Below are positions 9,409 to 18,894 of a stretch of 64,000 nt of DNA, piece by piece. Positions within the stretch are counted from its first letter, which is position 1. Each line of letters begins with the position of its first letter. The DNA lies in NCBI RefSeq assembly GCF_002007235.1, contig NZ_MUHW01000013.1, positions 54,611 to 118,610 on the forward strand, given 5' to 3'. The stretch is from Oribacterium sp. C9 (GTDB lineage Bacteria; Bacillota; Clostridia; Lachnospirales; Lachnospiraceae). A program made the position numbers and the translations under genes. The notes under the pieces were generated by a model. The model saw nothing but the letters and a program-made list of their open reading frames with translations. It was not told the DNA's origin and searched no databases.

Positions 9409-10416
9409 TCATTTATCAAATTTCATTCCCGAATTCTCGAGCCTTCTGTCTCTCATCATCAGATCCTTTACGGCTTCCTCAGGAGATTTATCTCCGAAAA
9501 GGATCTCGTTTATCTCTTCAACTATAGGCATGGTTACTGAATACTTATCAGCCAGCTGCTTGGCAGCCTTTGCCGCATAAACACCTTCCACAACCTGACC
9601 GACCTCAGTCATAGCCTCCTGATAGGATTTTCCCTTTCCTATAAGTATACCGGCTCTTCTGTTTCTGGAATGCATGGAAGCACAGGTAACTATCAGATCA
9701 CCTATGCCGCTCAACCCCTGGAAGGTCTCGATATCACAGCCCATCTTCACCCCGAGTCTAGTGATTTCCGCGATACCTCTTGTAATGAGGGCTGCCTTAC
9801 TGTTGTCTCCGTATCCGAGACCGTCTGCCATACCCGCAGCAAGGGCTACAACGTTCTTCAAAGCACCGCCTATCTCTATGCCCTTGATATCCGGATTTAT
9901 GTAAACCCTGAAACAATCGCTCATGAAAGTGTCCTGAATGAATCTTGCGGTCTTTTCAGAACGGGCTCCTGTAACTATGGTGGTAGGGATGAATCTGGAA
10001 ACCTCCTCTGCATGGCTCGGGCCCGAAAGAACCGCCACATCCGCCTGAGGGATCTCATCCTCTATGATCTCAGACATTGTCTTCAGAGAATCACCTTCGA
10101 TACCCTTTGATACAGAAACTATCACCTGCCCATGGCGAACGAACTCCGACATACGTTTTGCAGTTTCACGCACATATATGGACGGAACTGCAAGAACTAT
10201 CATATCCTTGTCCATTAACGCTTCATGCATATCCGAGGTAATGATCATGTCATCCTGGATAACAGCTTCAGGAAGGTTTTTCTGCCTTCTGGTCTTTGAC
10301 ATCTCTACGGCACTGCTTTCGGATCTGGTCCAAAGTGTAACCTCATGTCCGTTGTGAGCCAAAAGAACGGCAAGCGCCGTACCCCAGGTTCCTGCTCCTA
10401 CAACCGCTGTCTTCAT
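9409..10416 (-). CDS. gpsA: Glycerol-3-phosphate dehydrogenase [NAD(P)+]
   Basis: It reduces dihydroxyacetone phosphate to sn-glycerol 3-phosphate for phospholipid synthesis. The 335 residues begin MKTAVVGAGTWGTALAVLLA, the NAD-binding GxGxxG fold, and contain GGALKNVVALAAGMADG with the catalytic lysine. The product is the substrate of PlsY, encoded immediately upstream, so the two genes make sense as one unit. AGGAGAG precedes the ATG at 10416. Confidence 0.96.
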   Translation of the reverse strand: MKTAVVGAGTWGTALAVLLAHNGHEVTLWTRSESSAVEMSKTRRQKNLPEAVIQDDMIITSDMHEALMDKDMIVLAVPSIYVRETAKRMSEFVRHGQVIVSVSKGIEGDSLKTMSEIIEDEIPQADVAVLSGPSHAEEVSRFIPTTIVTGARSEKTARFIQDTFMSDCFRVYINPDIKGIEIGGALKNVVALAAGMADGLGYGDNSKAALITRGIAEITRLGVKMGCDIETFQGLSGIGDLIVTCASMHSRNRRAGILIGKGKSYQEAMTEVGQVVEGVYAAKAAKQLADKYSVTMPIVEEINEILFGDKSPEEAVKDLMMRDRRLENSGMKFDK

Positions 10417-10450
10417 AAACTCTCCTATAAAACATTAACTAAATTCACAA

Positions 10451-10477
10451 ACAGCACGCTCATCTTCAGCGTGCTGT
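10451..10477. terminator. Hairpin between plsY and gpsA
   Basis: A perfect ten-base stem ACAGCACGCT/AGCGTGCTGT has a seven-base loop. On the minus strand it is followed by TTTG only, so it may be a weak terminator or an mRNA-stabilising element inside the operon. Confidence 0.5.
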
Positions 10478-10487
10478 CCATCGTTTT

Positions 10488-11132
10488 TTATTTCTTGAAA
10501 TGGAACTTACTCTCTGTTCCTTTTCTCAAGCGATCAATATTGCTGCGATGCTGCCATATGGCAAGTACAGAAAGAAAGAATATCAGTGCACATACCATAG
10601 GATAAATTCCCATAGACATCGGAAGCATCCCGAAATATCCAAAAAGCACCGTGAAAACAAAAAGCATCACAGCCGCTGTTATAGAACCAACGCTGACATA
10701 GCCTGTGGTTTTTACAACAACGACGAACACCAATACAAGTATCAGCGCCAGTTTCCACTCAAAAGCTATGACCAGTGCCCCTGAACAGGCGATTCCCTTA
10801 CCACCCTTAAGCTTGGGTAATACAGGAAAGTCATGTCCAAGCACAGCACCTGTGCCTCCCCACAAGATGATAAGAGTAGTTTCATCTACCGTTGCAGGTT
10901 TCCAAATCATACTGAGGATCAGAATCGGAACTATGGTTTTTGCCATATCAAGAAGGAGCACAGTTGCTCCCGCTCTTTTTCCAAGCGTACGTGATATATT
11001 GGTGCTTCCGGGATTACCGGAGCCCACCTTATAAATATCCACACCCTGAGCCTTCCCGTAAAGGTAGCCGTTTGGGATCATGCCGAAAACATATCCCACC
11101 AAAAGAGCTATGATAATATGCTGAATATCCAT
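10488..11132 (-). CDS. plsY: Acyl-phosphate:glycerol-3-phosphate acyltransferase PlsY
   Basis: This 214-residue membrane enzyme moves an acyl group from acyl-phosphate to glycerol 3-phosphate, the first step of phosphatidic acid synthesis. It shows the PlsY signatures GSGNPGSTNISRTLGKRAG and FPVLPKLKGGKGIACSGA, and about five to six membrane segments. The start codon overlaps the der stop by one base (TAATG), so translation is coupled to der. Confidence 0.96.
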   Translation of the reverse strand: MDIQHIIIALLVGYVFGMIPNGYLYGKAQGVDIYKVGSGNPGSTNISRTLGKRAGATVLLLDMAKTIVPILILSMIWKPATVDETTLIILWGGTGAVLGHDFPVLPKLKGGKGIACSGALVIAFEWKLALILVLVFVVVVKTTGYVSVGSITAAVMLFVFTVLFGYFGMLPMSMGIYPMVCALIFFLSVLAIWQHRSNIDRLRKGTESKFHFKK

Positions 11133-12466
11133 TATTCCTCTTCACCACCTTTTCTTTCACGAATAAGGAATTTAAGCGGTGTTCCCATAAATCCAAATGC
11201 ATCTCTTATCTGATTTTCGATATATCTTGTATATGAGAAATGCATAAGCTGAACATCGTTTACGAATATGACAAATGTTGGCGGTTCTACGGCTGTCTGA
11301 GTCATGTAGAACAGCTTCAGTCTCTTACCCTTATCACTAGGCGGCTGCTTCATGGCTGTAGCTCTGGTCATGATATCATTGAGCACACCTGTACGGATAC
11401 GGAGTGTCTGGCTCTCTCTTACCTTATCAACGAGATCAAAGATCTTGTTCAGTCTCTGACCTGTCTCAGCAGAAATAAAAAGGTATTCTGCATATGGCAT
11501 ATATGCGAATTTCTCCTTGAGCTTTGCGAGGAACTCGTTCATGGTCTTGTCAGTCTTATCCGGAATCGCATCCCACTTGTTTACACAGATGATAACTCCC
11601 TTTCCTGACTCATGGGCTATTCCCGCGATATTGGCATCACCGTCTGTAACGCCCTGTGTGGCATCGATAAGAACGAGGCAGATATCTGCTCTGTCAACTG
11701 CAGCCACAGTACGAATAACCGAATATCTCTCTATATCATCGGTAACCTTGCCCTTACGTCTGAGTCCGGCTGTATCTATGAATGTATATTCCTTGCCATC
11801 ATGAACTATCTTTGTGTCGATGGCGTCTCTGGTGGTTCCGGCAATGTCGGAAACGATAACTCTGTTCTGTCCGAGAAGCTTGTTGACAACCGAGCTCTTT
11901 CCAACATTAGGCTTACCTATGAGAGCAACCTTTATGGAATCATCATCAGTGTCATCCAGAGAATCTGTAGGGAAATGCTTAACCACTTCATCCAGAAGAT
12001 CTCCCACGCCCATCTGGTTTGTGGATGATACTCCGAAAGGATCTCCGAGTCCCAGATTATAGAACTCATAAATATCATCACCGAACTTCTTGAAACTGTC
12101 CACCTTATTAACGCAAAGCACTATAGGCTTACCTGACTTACGAAGCATATCAGCAACTTCATAATCTGCATCCACCAGACCTGTTCTTACATCTGTAACG
12201 AAAAGGATAACATCTGCAGTATCGATAGCAAGCTGTGCCTGTGAACGCATCTGTGAAAGAATGATATCCTTACTCTCCGGCTCGATTCCGCCGGTATCAA
12301 CCAATGTGAACTTATAATTAAGCCACTCTGCATCGGCATAGATTCTGTCTCTGGTAACACCCGGGGTGTCCTTTACGATAGAAATCTGCTTTCCTGCGAT
12401 CAAATTAAACAATGTAGACTTACCTACATTCGGACGGCCAACCACCGCCACAATTACTTTTCTCAT
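11132..12466 (-). CDS. der: Ribosome biogenesis GTPase Der (EngA)
   Basis: This 444-residue GTPase has two tandem G domains and acts in 50S ribosome assembly. The first domain has GRPNVGKS near residue 9 and DTPGVTRD. The second has GKPNVGKSS near residue 182, and a KH-like C-terminal domain follows (VEPPTFVIFVND). I take the ATG at 12466, eight bases after AGG; a GTG three codons earlier is also open but sits on the ribosome site. It is first gene of der-plsY-gpsA, with its own promoter. Confidence 0.97.
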   Translation of the reverse strand: MRKVIVAVVGRPNVGKSTLFNLIAGKQISIVKDTPGVTRDRIYADAEWLNYKFTLVDTGGIEPESKDIILSQMRSQAQLAIDTADVILFVTDVRTGLVDADYEVADMLRKSGKPIVLCVNKVDSFKKFGDDIYEFYNLGLGDPFGVSSTNQMGVGDLLDEVVKHFPTDSLDDTDDDSIKVALIGKPNVGKSSVVNKLLGQNRVIVSDIAGTTRDAIDTKIVHDGKEYTFIDTAGLRRKGKVTDDIERYSVIRTVAAVDRADICLVLIDATQGVTDGDANIAGIAHESGKGVIICVNKWDAIPDKTDKTMNEFLAKLKEKFAYMPYAEYLFISAETGQRLNKIFDLVDKVRESQTLRIRTGVLNDIMTRATAMKQPPSDKGKRLKLFYMTQTAVEPPTFVIFVNDVQLMHFSYTRYIENQIRDAFGFMGTPLKFLIRERKGGEEE

Positions 12467-12509
12467 TATAATCACCTATCCTGGCAAATAGACATACTTT
12501 AACTTATAT

Positions 12510-12538
12510 ATCTTAACACGATAGGTTCGAAACGGCAA
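12510..12538 (-). promoter_or_regulatory. Promoter of der-plsY-gpsA
   Basis: TTGCCG and TAAGAT are separated by 17 bases, about 40 bases before the der start and downstream of the PFOR terminator. Confidence 0.6.
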
Positions 12539-12605
12539 GATTGGTGATGTTTTTTCAAAAAGACCATGTCCGTGCCTCATTAGGCAACAAAAAATTCCCA
12601 ACGCA

Positions 12606-12630
12606 AAAAGGAGCCGGCATAAGCCGGCTC
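12606..12630 (-). terminator. Terminator of the PFOR gene
   Basis: GAGCCGGC pairs with GCCGGCTC around a four-base loop and is followed by TTTTT on the minus strand, 26 bases after the stop codon. Confidence 0.88.
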
Positions 12631-12655
12631 CCCGTTTTAAAGCTTTTAATCTTTA

Positions 12656-15600
12656 TTAGTTGTTGTAAAGATCATTGAGCTTCTTAAGATGCTCATATCT
12701 AGCCTCTGACTCAGCCTGGTTCTTCTCATCGAGTGCCTTAGCTCTCTCTGGGTTCTTGAGACCGAGTGAAAGGTAACGAACCTCTCCCTTAAGGAAGTCC
12801 TGATATCCTTCGAAGTTTGGCTCCTTAGAGTCAAGAGTGAACTTCTTGTCTCCGCCGTTAGGGTTGAATCTGAAGTTGTTCCAGTAACCTGTTGTAAGAG
12901 CAAGCTTCTCCTCATCCATAGCCTTAGCCATGCCCTTCTTGATACCATGGTTGATACATGGAGCATAAGCGATGATGAGTGATGGACCTGGGTATGCCTC
13001 AGCCTCTGTAATAGCCTTAACTGTCTGAGCCATATCGCCACCCATGTTGATATGTGCAACGTATACGTAGCCGTAAGACATTGCGATACCTGGGAGATCC
13101 TTCTTACCTGTCTCCTTACCGCCTGCAGCGAACTGAGCTACAGCACCGGTAGGTGTTGACTTAGATGACTGTCCACCTGTATTTGAGTAAACCTCAGTAT
13201 CGAATACCATAACGTTGATATCCTTGCCTGAAGCAAGTACATGATCAAGTCCGCCGAATCCGATATCGTAAGCCCAACCGTCACCACCGAAGATCCACTG
13301 GCTCTTCTTTGACAGGAAGTCCTTATTCTTTACGAGATCCTTTGAAAGATCATCAGTCTTGTCTGCAAGAGCTGCAACAAGCTTATCTGTAGCTGCACCG
13401 TTTGTAGCACCTACTGAGAAAGTATCAAGCCACTCCTGGCATACATCCTTAACAGATGCATCCTTCTCTGCGAGCTGCTCAACTTCCTTCTTAAGTCTTG
13501 TACGGATAGCGTTCTGAGCAAGTAACATACCGTAACCGAACTCAGCGTTGTCCTCGAAGAGTGAGTTATCCCATGCAGGACCCTGACCCTTAGCATTTAC
13601 TGTGTAAGGTGTAGAAGGTGAAGAGTTACCCCAAATTGATGAACATCCTGTAGCGTTTGCGATGTACATTCTGTCACCGAAGAGCTGAGTGATGAGCTTA
13701 GCATAAGGTGTCTCACCACATCCTGGACATGCACCTGAGTACTCAAGAAGAGGCTTCTTGAACTGTGAGCCCTTAACTGTTGTCTCCTTGAACTTGGCAA
13801 TAACCTCTTCCTTCTCAGGAAGCTTCTCAGCATAATCGAAGTACTTCTGTCTGTCGAGCTCCTGTGCGATAGGCTTCATCTCGAGAGCCTTGTTGCCCTT
13901 CATACCAGGACATACGTTTGCACAAGATCCACAACCTGTACAGTCAAGAACAGATACCTTGATACCGAACTTGTAGCCAGCCATACCTGTCATATCCTTG
14001 CATACATCTCCTGCTGGAGCTGCTGCTGCCTCGTCTGCTGTGTAAGCGAATGGACGAATAGCTGCGTGAGGACATACATATGAACAGAAGTTACACTGGA
14101 TACAGTTATCAGGATTCCAGTTAGGAACGTTAACTGCGATACCTCTCTTCTCGTATGCAGCTGTACCTGAAGGTGTTGTACCATCTACATAATCCTTGAA
14201 TGCTGATACAGGGAGACCGTTACCTTCCTGTGCAGAAACAGCGTTCTGGATGTTGTTAACGAAGTCAAGAACTTCCTTCTTACCTTCTGTCTTATCCTTG
14301 AACTCAAGTCCCTCATCCTGTGCGTTAGCCCAGTCTGCAGGAATCTCGATCTTCTCGAATGCGTTAGCACCGGCATCAATAGCTGCCCAGTTCTTCTTAA
14401 CGACATCCTCACCCTTACGGCCGTATGTCTTCTGAGCTGCATCCTTCATAAGCTTGTTTGCCATGTCGGCAGGGATGATATCAGCAAGTGTGAAGAATGC
14501 TGACTGAAGGATAGTATTGATACGAGTAGGACCCATACCTGTCTCGATACCGATCTTTACACCATTGATGATGTAGAAGTTGATCTTGTGATCATACATG
14601 TACTTCTTAACCTGTCCAGGGATGTGCTCAGCGATCTCATCCTTGCTCCATACGCAGTTAAGGAGGAATGTACCGCCATCAACGAGCTCCTGTACCATGT
14701 TGAACTTTGTCATGTATGCAGGGTTGTGGCAGGCTACGAAATTAGCTCTCTTGATAAGGTAAGTTGACTTGATTGGCTTCTTACCGAATCTGAGGTGTGA
14801 CATAGTAACACCGCCGGACTTCTTTGAATCATAATCGAAGTAAGCCTGAGCGTACATGTCTGTGTTGTCACCGATGATCTTGATAGAGTTCTTGTTAGCA
14901 CCTACAGTACCGTCAGCACCAAGACCCCAGAACTTACAGTTGATTGTTCCCTCTGGAGTAGTTGTAAGAGCTGGTCCGATAGGAAGTGAAAGATATGTTA
15001 CATCATCGTTGATACCGATTGTAAATCTCTTCTTATCAGCGTTCTTGTAAACTGCAACGATCTGAGCAGGAGTTGTATCCTTTGAACCAAGACCATAACG
15101 TCCTGAGAATACCTTAACACCCTGGAACTTTGTGCCCTGAAGAGCTGCAACAACGTCAAGGTAAAGAGGCTCACCGATAGAACCTGGCTCCTTTGTTCTG
15201 TCAAGAACAGTGATCTGCTTAACTGTCTCAGGAATAGCTGCAACAAGTGCATCTGCAGCGAATGGTCTGTAAAGTCTAACCTTTACTACACCGACCTTCT
15301 CGCCCTGAGCTGCAAGGTAGTCGATTGTCTCTTCGATTGTATCGTTAACTGAACCCATAGCAACGATTACGTGCTCAGCATCAGCTGCACCGTAATAGTT
15401 GAAGAGCTTATAGTCTGTACCGATCTTAGCATTAACCTTGTCCATGTACTCCTGAACGATTGCAGGAAGTGCATCGTAGTAAGGGTTAGATGCCTCACGT
15501 GCCTGGAAGAAGATGTCAGGGTTCTGAGCTGAACCTCTCTCAACTGGGTGGTTAGGATTTAATGCACGAGCTCTGAACTCATCAACATACTCCCAATCAA

Positions 15601-16183
15601 CCATGTCACGGATATCCTCGTAATCCCACTCCTCGATCTTCTGAATCTCGTGAGATGTTCTGAATCCGTCAAAGAAATTGATGAATGGAATGCGACCCTT
15701 AAGTGCAGCAAGGTGTGCTACAGGGGTAAGGTCCATAACTTCCTGAACTGAAGACTCGCAGAGCATAGCAGCACCGGTCTGACGGCATGCCATAACGTCT
15801 GAATGATCACCAAAGATGGAAAGAGCGTGTGATGCAAGTGCACGAGCAGAAACATCAAATACGCCCGGAAGCTGCTCACCAGCAACCTTGTAGATATCAG
15901 GGATCATGAGTAAGAGACCCTGAGAAGCTGTGAAGGTAGTTGTAAGAGCACCTGCAGCAAGTGAACCGTGAACTGCACCTGCAGCACCGGCCTCAGACTG
16001 CATCTCGGTTACCTGTACTGTCTCACCGAGAAGGTTCTTTCTGCCTTCTGTTGCCCACTCATCAACATGCTCCGGCATAACTGATGAAGGGGTAATTGGG
16101 AAGATGGCGGCTACTTCTGTAAATGCATAAGATGCATGTGCAGCAGCCTGATTACCATCCATGGTTTTCATTTTTCTTGCCAT
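12656..16183 (-). CDS. nifJ: Pyruvate:ferredoxin (flavodoxin) oxidoreductase, single chain
   Basis: This enzyme oxidises pyruvate with CoA to acetyl-CoA and CO2 and reduces ferredoxin, the central step of anaerobic sugar breakdown. At 1175 residues it is full length. The N-terminus AHASYAFTEVAAIFPITPSS starts the pyruvate-binding domain. Two 4Fe-4S motifs are at Cys694/697/700/704 and Cys748/751/754/758. The proximal cluster uses Cys819 and Cys822 (CPGCGETPY), and thiamine diphosphate binds around GDGWAYDIG near residue 966. The ATG at 16183 has AGGAGG upstream; an 11-residue extension to 16216 would start before that site. It is monocistronic, with its own promoter and terminator. An 11-base motif upstream is shared with pta. 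Confidence 0.97.
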   Translation of the reverse strand: MARKMKTMDGNQAAAHASYAFTEVAAIFPITPSSVMPEHVDEWATEGRKNLLGETVQVTEMQSEAGAAGAVHGSLAAGALTTTFTASQGLLLMIPDIYKVAGEQLPGVFDVSARALASHALSIFGDHSDVMACRQTGAAMLCESSVQEVMDLTPVAHLAALKGRIPFINFFDGFRTSHEIQKIEEWDYEDIRDMVDWEYVDEFRARALNPNHPVERGSAQNPDIFFQAREASNPYYDALPAIVQEYMDKVNAKIGTDYKLFNYYGAADAEHVIVAMGSVNDTIEETIDYLAAQGEKVGVVKVRLYRPFAADALVAAIPETVKQITVLDRTKEPGSIGEPLYLDVVAALQGTKFQGVKVFSGRYGLGSKDTTPAQIVAVYKNADKKRFTIGINDDVTYLSLPIGPALTTTPEGTINCKFWGLGADGTVGANKNSIKIIGDNTDMYAQAYFDYDSKKSGGVTMSHLRFGKKPIKSTYLIKRANFVACHNPAYMTKFNMVQELVDGGTFLLNCVWSKDEIAEHIPGQVKKYMYDHKINFYIINGVKIGIETGMGPTRINTILQSAFFTLADIIPADMANKLMKDAAQKTYGRKGEDVVKKNWAAIDAGANAFEKIEIPADWANAQDEGLEFKDKTEGKKEVLDFVNNIQNAVSAQEGNGLPVSAFKDYVDGTTPSGTAAYEKRGIAVNVPNWNPDNCIQCNFCSYVCPHAAIRPFAYTADEAAAAPAGDVCKDMTGMAGYKFGIKVSVLDCTGCGSCANVCPGMKGNKALEMKPIAQELDRQKYFDYAEKLPEKEEVIAKFKETTVKGSQFKKPLLEYSGACPGCGETPYAKLITQLFGDRMYIANATGCSSIWGNSSPSTPYTVNAKGQGPAWDNSLFEDNAEFGYGMLLAQNAIRTRLKKEVEQLAEKDASVKDVCQEWLDTFSVGATNGAATDKLVAALADKTDDLSKDLVKNKDFLSKKSQWIFGGDGWAYDIGFGGLDHVLASGKDINVMVFDTEVYSNTGGQSSKSTPTGAVAQFAAGGKETGKKDLPGIAMSYGYVYVAHINMGGDMAQTVKAITEAEAYPGPSLIIAYAPCINHGIKKGMAKAMDEEKLALTTGYWNNFRFNPNGGDKKFTLDSKEPNFEGYQDFLKGEVRYLSLGLKNPERAKALDEKNQAESEARYEHLKKLNDLYNN

Positions 16184-16267
16184 AAGAATTCCTCCTAAAA
16201 AATGAATATCATACATGAATGCGATATATAATATGAACCTTATAAAAAGGATATCATACTCTATGAA

Positions 16268-16295
16268 ATTATAGCATTTCCGCTATAAAATGCAA
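16268..16295 (-). promoter_or_regulatory. Promoter of the PFOR gene
   Basis: TTGCAT and TATAAT are separated by 16 bases, giving an untranslated leader of about 75 bases. Confidence 0.7.
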
Positions 16296-16362
16296 AGAAA
16301 TCGACTTTCGTACCCAAAAAAATACAACGAAAATGCACAAAGTCAAAAACATAAAAAGTTTT

Positions 16363-16375
16363 TATACAGTGTATA
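16363..16375. promoter_or_regulatory. Palindrome TATACAGTGTATA upstream of PFOR, candidate operator
   Basis: A palindrome with five-base arms (TATAC/GTATA) lies about 70 bases upstream of the -35 box. Its first 11 bases recur in the same orientation upstream of pta (28138-28148). A second weak promoter may overlap it. The binding protein is unknown. Confidence 0.5.
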
Positions 16376-16543
16376 ATGTACAAACGTGAAACAGGATCCA
16401 GACCGAGACACCCTGCAACTTTATACATCGTCGTTTTTAGTTAAAAATATAAGAAAAAAAGCGCCTCTTACCGCAAAAATGTTGTTATTATCGGTCACCC
16501 GCAATGGCTTTCGGGATAAGCTCACAGGATTCCGAAAAAGCAA

Positions 16544-16583
16544 AAAAGCCGAAAGCATTATACCAGTAATGCTTTCGGCTTTT
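16544..16583. terminator. Very strong terminator of the VanW gene
   Basis: A perfect 17-base stem (16544-16560 with 16567-16583) has a six-base loop and A/T ends on both sides, so it can work in either direction. It lies 70 bases after the stop of the VanW gene. Nothing else is recognisable in 16380-16540. Confidence 0.88.
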
Positions 16584-16652
16584 ATAAATTCAAATATCAA
16601 GATGTGAGTATCAGTCACGATACAGAAACGTTTCGCATATCCAGCCGAAACA

Positions 16653-18695
16653 TCAGTTTCCGGCCACCGGGCCTTCTCCTATGAGACCGTCATTTAACTC
16701 ACTGTCTCCCGGCTTCACATCAGGAAGTTCAGGTACATCCCTGTTGGTCTCGGCATTGGCCTCTGAATGAGTCTGAGACTGAGTTGTTTCCGGCTCATCA
16801 TCAGGATCTGAATCCCTCTCCGGCTCGCGCTCTTCGTTGCTGTTCTCGGAAGACTGTGATCCTTCAGACTCGGAAGAAACCGGCTCACCGTTTTCGTTTG
16901 TGGCAGTGGCTGCCGCAGATTCAGCAGCGAGTGATGCCGCGATTTCCGGAGTATACTGCTTCGGAGTATGTCCGCTGTAGTGTGTATAGTGATCCTTGAT
17001 CTTCTCAGTCGTTCCGTCGGCATTGTGGATGACCTTATATGCCTGCCACTCAGAGCCCGGAGTTCCTTCCGACTGCTCTCCCTCTGTTATGAGCTGAGGC
17101 TCAGGTATAGGAAGATCTGCCGCCTTCTCGGACACAAGCTCCCATGAAACTCCCTCTGGAAGTATCCTTATACCATAGATCTGGGCGTTCATGGTCTGAT
17201 CCGCATACCAAGCCCTGATTCCTATGGCATGATCCGAATTGTTCACAAACTTGTAATCAGGTCCCGGCCATGAAACAGTCGCGTCCGTTCCAGGTGTTAC
17301 ATAAGTAGGTGCAAATGTATGTGATCTTCTGTAGGTGGTCGTAAGTCCGGCTCTGAACACGGCATTGTACAGAGTTGATGAAACCTGGCAAACACCGCCG
17401 CCGACCTCAGTAACGACCTCACCCTCATTATATGCAGGTGCTCCGCCATAGCCCTTTTCTGCGGTACGCTGTCCTACAACAGTATTGAAAGAAAACTCTT
17501 CTCCCGGCTGGAGGACTGTTCCGTTTATAGCTGCGGCAGCCTGCTTGATATTGCCGTTACGGATGGAATTCGCCGTGGTCTTCGTTGTAAAGGATCCTAT
17601 GATCTCATACTTATCTTTAATAGAAGAAACAGAAGCTGATACAGTCTTTCCGTCCGCCTCTATGCTTGCTGCATAGTCGTGATCACTTATGGCCTTCATG
17701 ACCCTGGCAACCGTTGCGTCAGCATTTATCTCATAGCCGTCAACCGATCCTCCGAAAACAAACTCACCGGTCGATGAATCAAATGAAGTTATATCTCCGT
17801 TCTTCGGGTTCATCTTCCAGACTGTGGCAAGCTGATTCATATAGTCTGTGACCTCAGCCGTAAAGTCAGGAAGTGACAATGCATAATCCGCAACAGGTGC
17901 AGCTGACTCAGCAGATTCACTGCTTTCTTCTTTTTTATTTGTTTCAGTCTCAGTCTCCTGAGCCTTCTTTGTTTCATAATCTGTGAAGATCTGATCGATC
18001 AGCTCTTCCAGCTTATCCGAAATCAGATCCGGAACTTCAAATTTTCCGGCATCAGGTCTGATCGTGATCCCTGCGTATGGGCTAGCTACCTCTGCAGTCT
18101 GCTCAGATCCGTCATTATCGCTGACCTCGGCATCCTTTTTTGCCTCAGTTGTTTCTTCAGCAGTCTCGCCCGAAGCGAGGTCCGGCATGGTGAAGTTCTC
18201 TAATGAAGGATTAGGGTTTGTAACCACCAGCTTCCAGTCATATGTAGCCATGATGGCGTTCTTCACCTGCTCACGGTTCATGCCCTTCAGATTCAGGAGT
18301 TCTGCTCCCGAAGCGAATGAACTAACATCCAGATATACATCATCACGTATACTGTTCGGATCATAGGCTTCTGTCGCAACAACCGTCTCCTCCTTCGGAG
18401 AACCGCCCATACCCTTGATCGCAAAAGCCACTCCTCCGATCACAACTACAAAAGCCACAGCCGCTGCAACGATCATGCCCATATTGTAGTCATTTCCACC
18501 GGATCTTCTTCCGTAATTACCGCCGTTTCGTCTGGAACCGCCGGAAGATGCCCTGCTGCCGGATGATGTTCTGCTGCCTGAGCCCGAATATCTGGCTCCG
18601 TTCTGTCCGGCATACTGACTTCCCCTCGCACGAGACTTGCCTCGTGATCTTGATGCAGCCCGACTGCGACCTAAATCATCATATCTATCTGTCAT
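16653..18695 (-). CDS. VanW-family membrane-anchored surface protein
   Basis: This 680-residue protein has three parts. Residues 1-70 are a cytoplasmic tail very rich in Arg, Ser and Gly. Residues about 73-93 are a single membrane segment. The rest is outside. The VanW domain spans roughly 395-520 and contains GGGVCQVSSTLYNA with Cys436. The region before it resembles the peptidoglycan-binding-like domain often fused to VanW. The last 100 residues are Glu/Ser/Thr-rich. VanW proteins are linked to the cell wall by association only; the biochemical role is unknown. The ATG at 18695 follows GGGAGAT. It is transcribed alone. Confidence 0.88.
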   Translation of the reverse strand: MTDRYDDLGRSRAASRSRGKSRARGSQYAGQNGARYSGSGSRTSSGSRASSGGSRRNGGNYGRRSGGNDYNMGMIVAAAVAFVVVIGGVAFAIKGMGGSPKEETVVATEAYDPNSIRDDVYLDVSSFASGAELLNLKGMNREQVKNAIMATYDWKLVVTNPNPSLENFTMPDLASGETAEETTEAKKDAEVSDNDGSEQTAEVASPYAGITIRPDAGKFEVPDLISDKLEELIDQIFTDYETKKAQETETETNKKEESSESAESAAPVADYALSLPDFTAEVTDYMNQLATVWKMNPKNGDITSFDSSTGEFVFGGSVDGYEINADATVARVMKAISDHDYAASIEADGKTVSASVSSIKDKYEIIGSFTTKTTANSIRNGNIKQAAAAINGTVLQPGEEFSFNTVVGQRTAEKGYGGAPAYNEGEVVTEVGGGVCQVSSTLYNAVFRAGLTTTYRRSHTFAPTYVTPGTDATVSWPGPDYKFVNNSDHAIGIRAWYADQTMNAQIYGIRILPEGVSWELVSEKAADLPIPEPQLITEGEQSEGTPGSEWQAYKVIHNADGTTEKIKDHYTHYSGHTPKQYTPEIAASLAAESAAATATNENGEPVSSESEGSQSSENSNEEREPERDSDPDDEPETTQSQTHSEANAETNRDVPELPDVKPGDSELNDGLIGEGPVAGN

Positions 18696-18894
18696 AGGAT
18701 TATCTCCCTATATCTATATATAAACATAAAATCTCACAATGCATATAATCTTATCAGCAATAATTATGTTTGTACATTGTGATTTTTATTAAATACACGA
18801 CAGAATTACGTAAGAAGGATGAACAGTTTTTCATTTTTTAATGCTCTCAAAAGCCTGTGCAAACAGCCTATTTTAATTGCAGACACTGCAGCGA

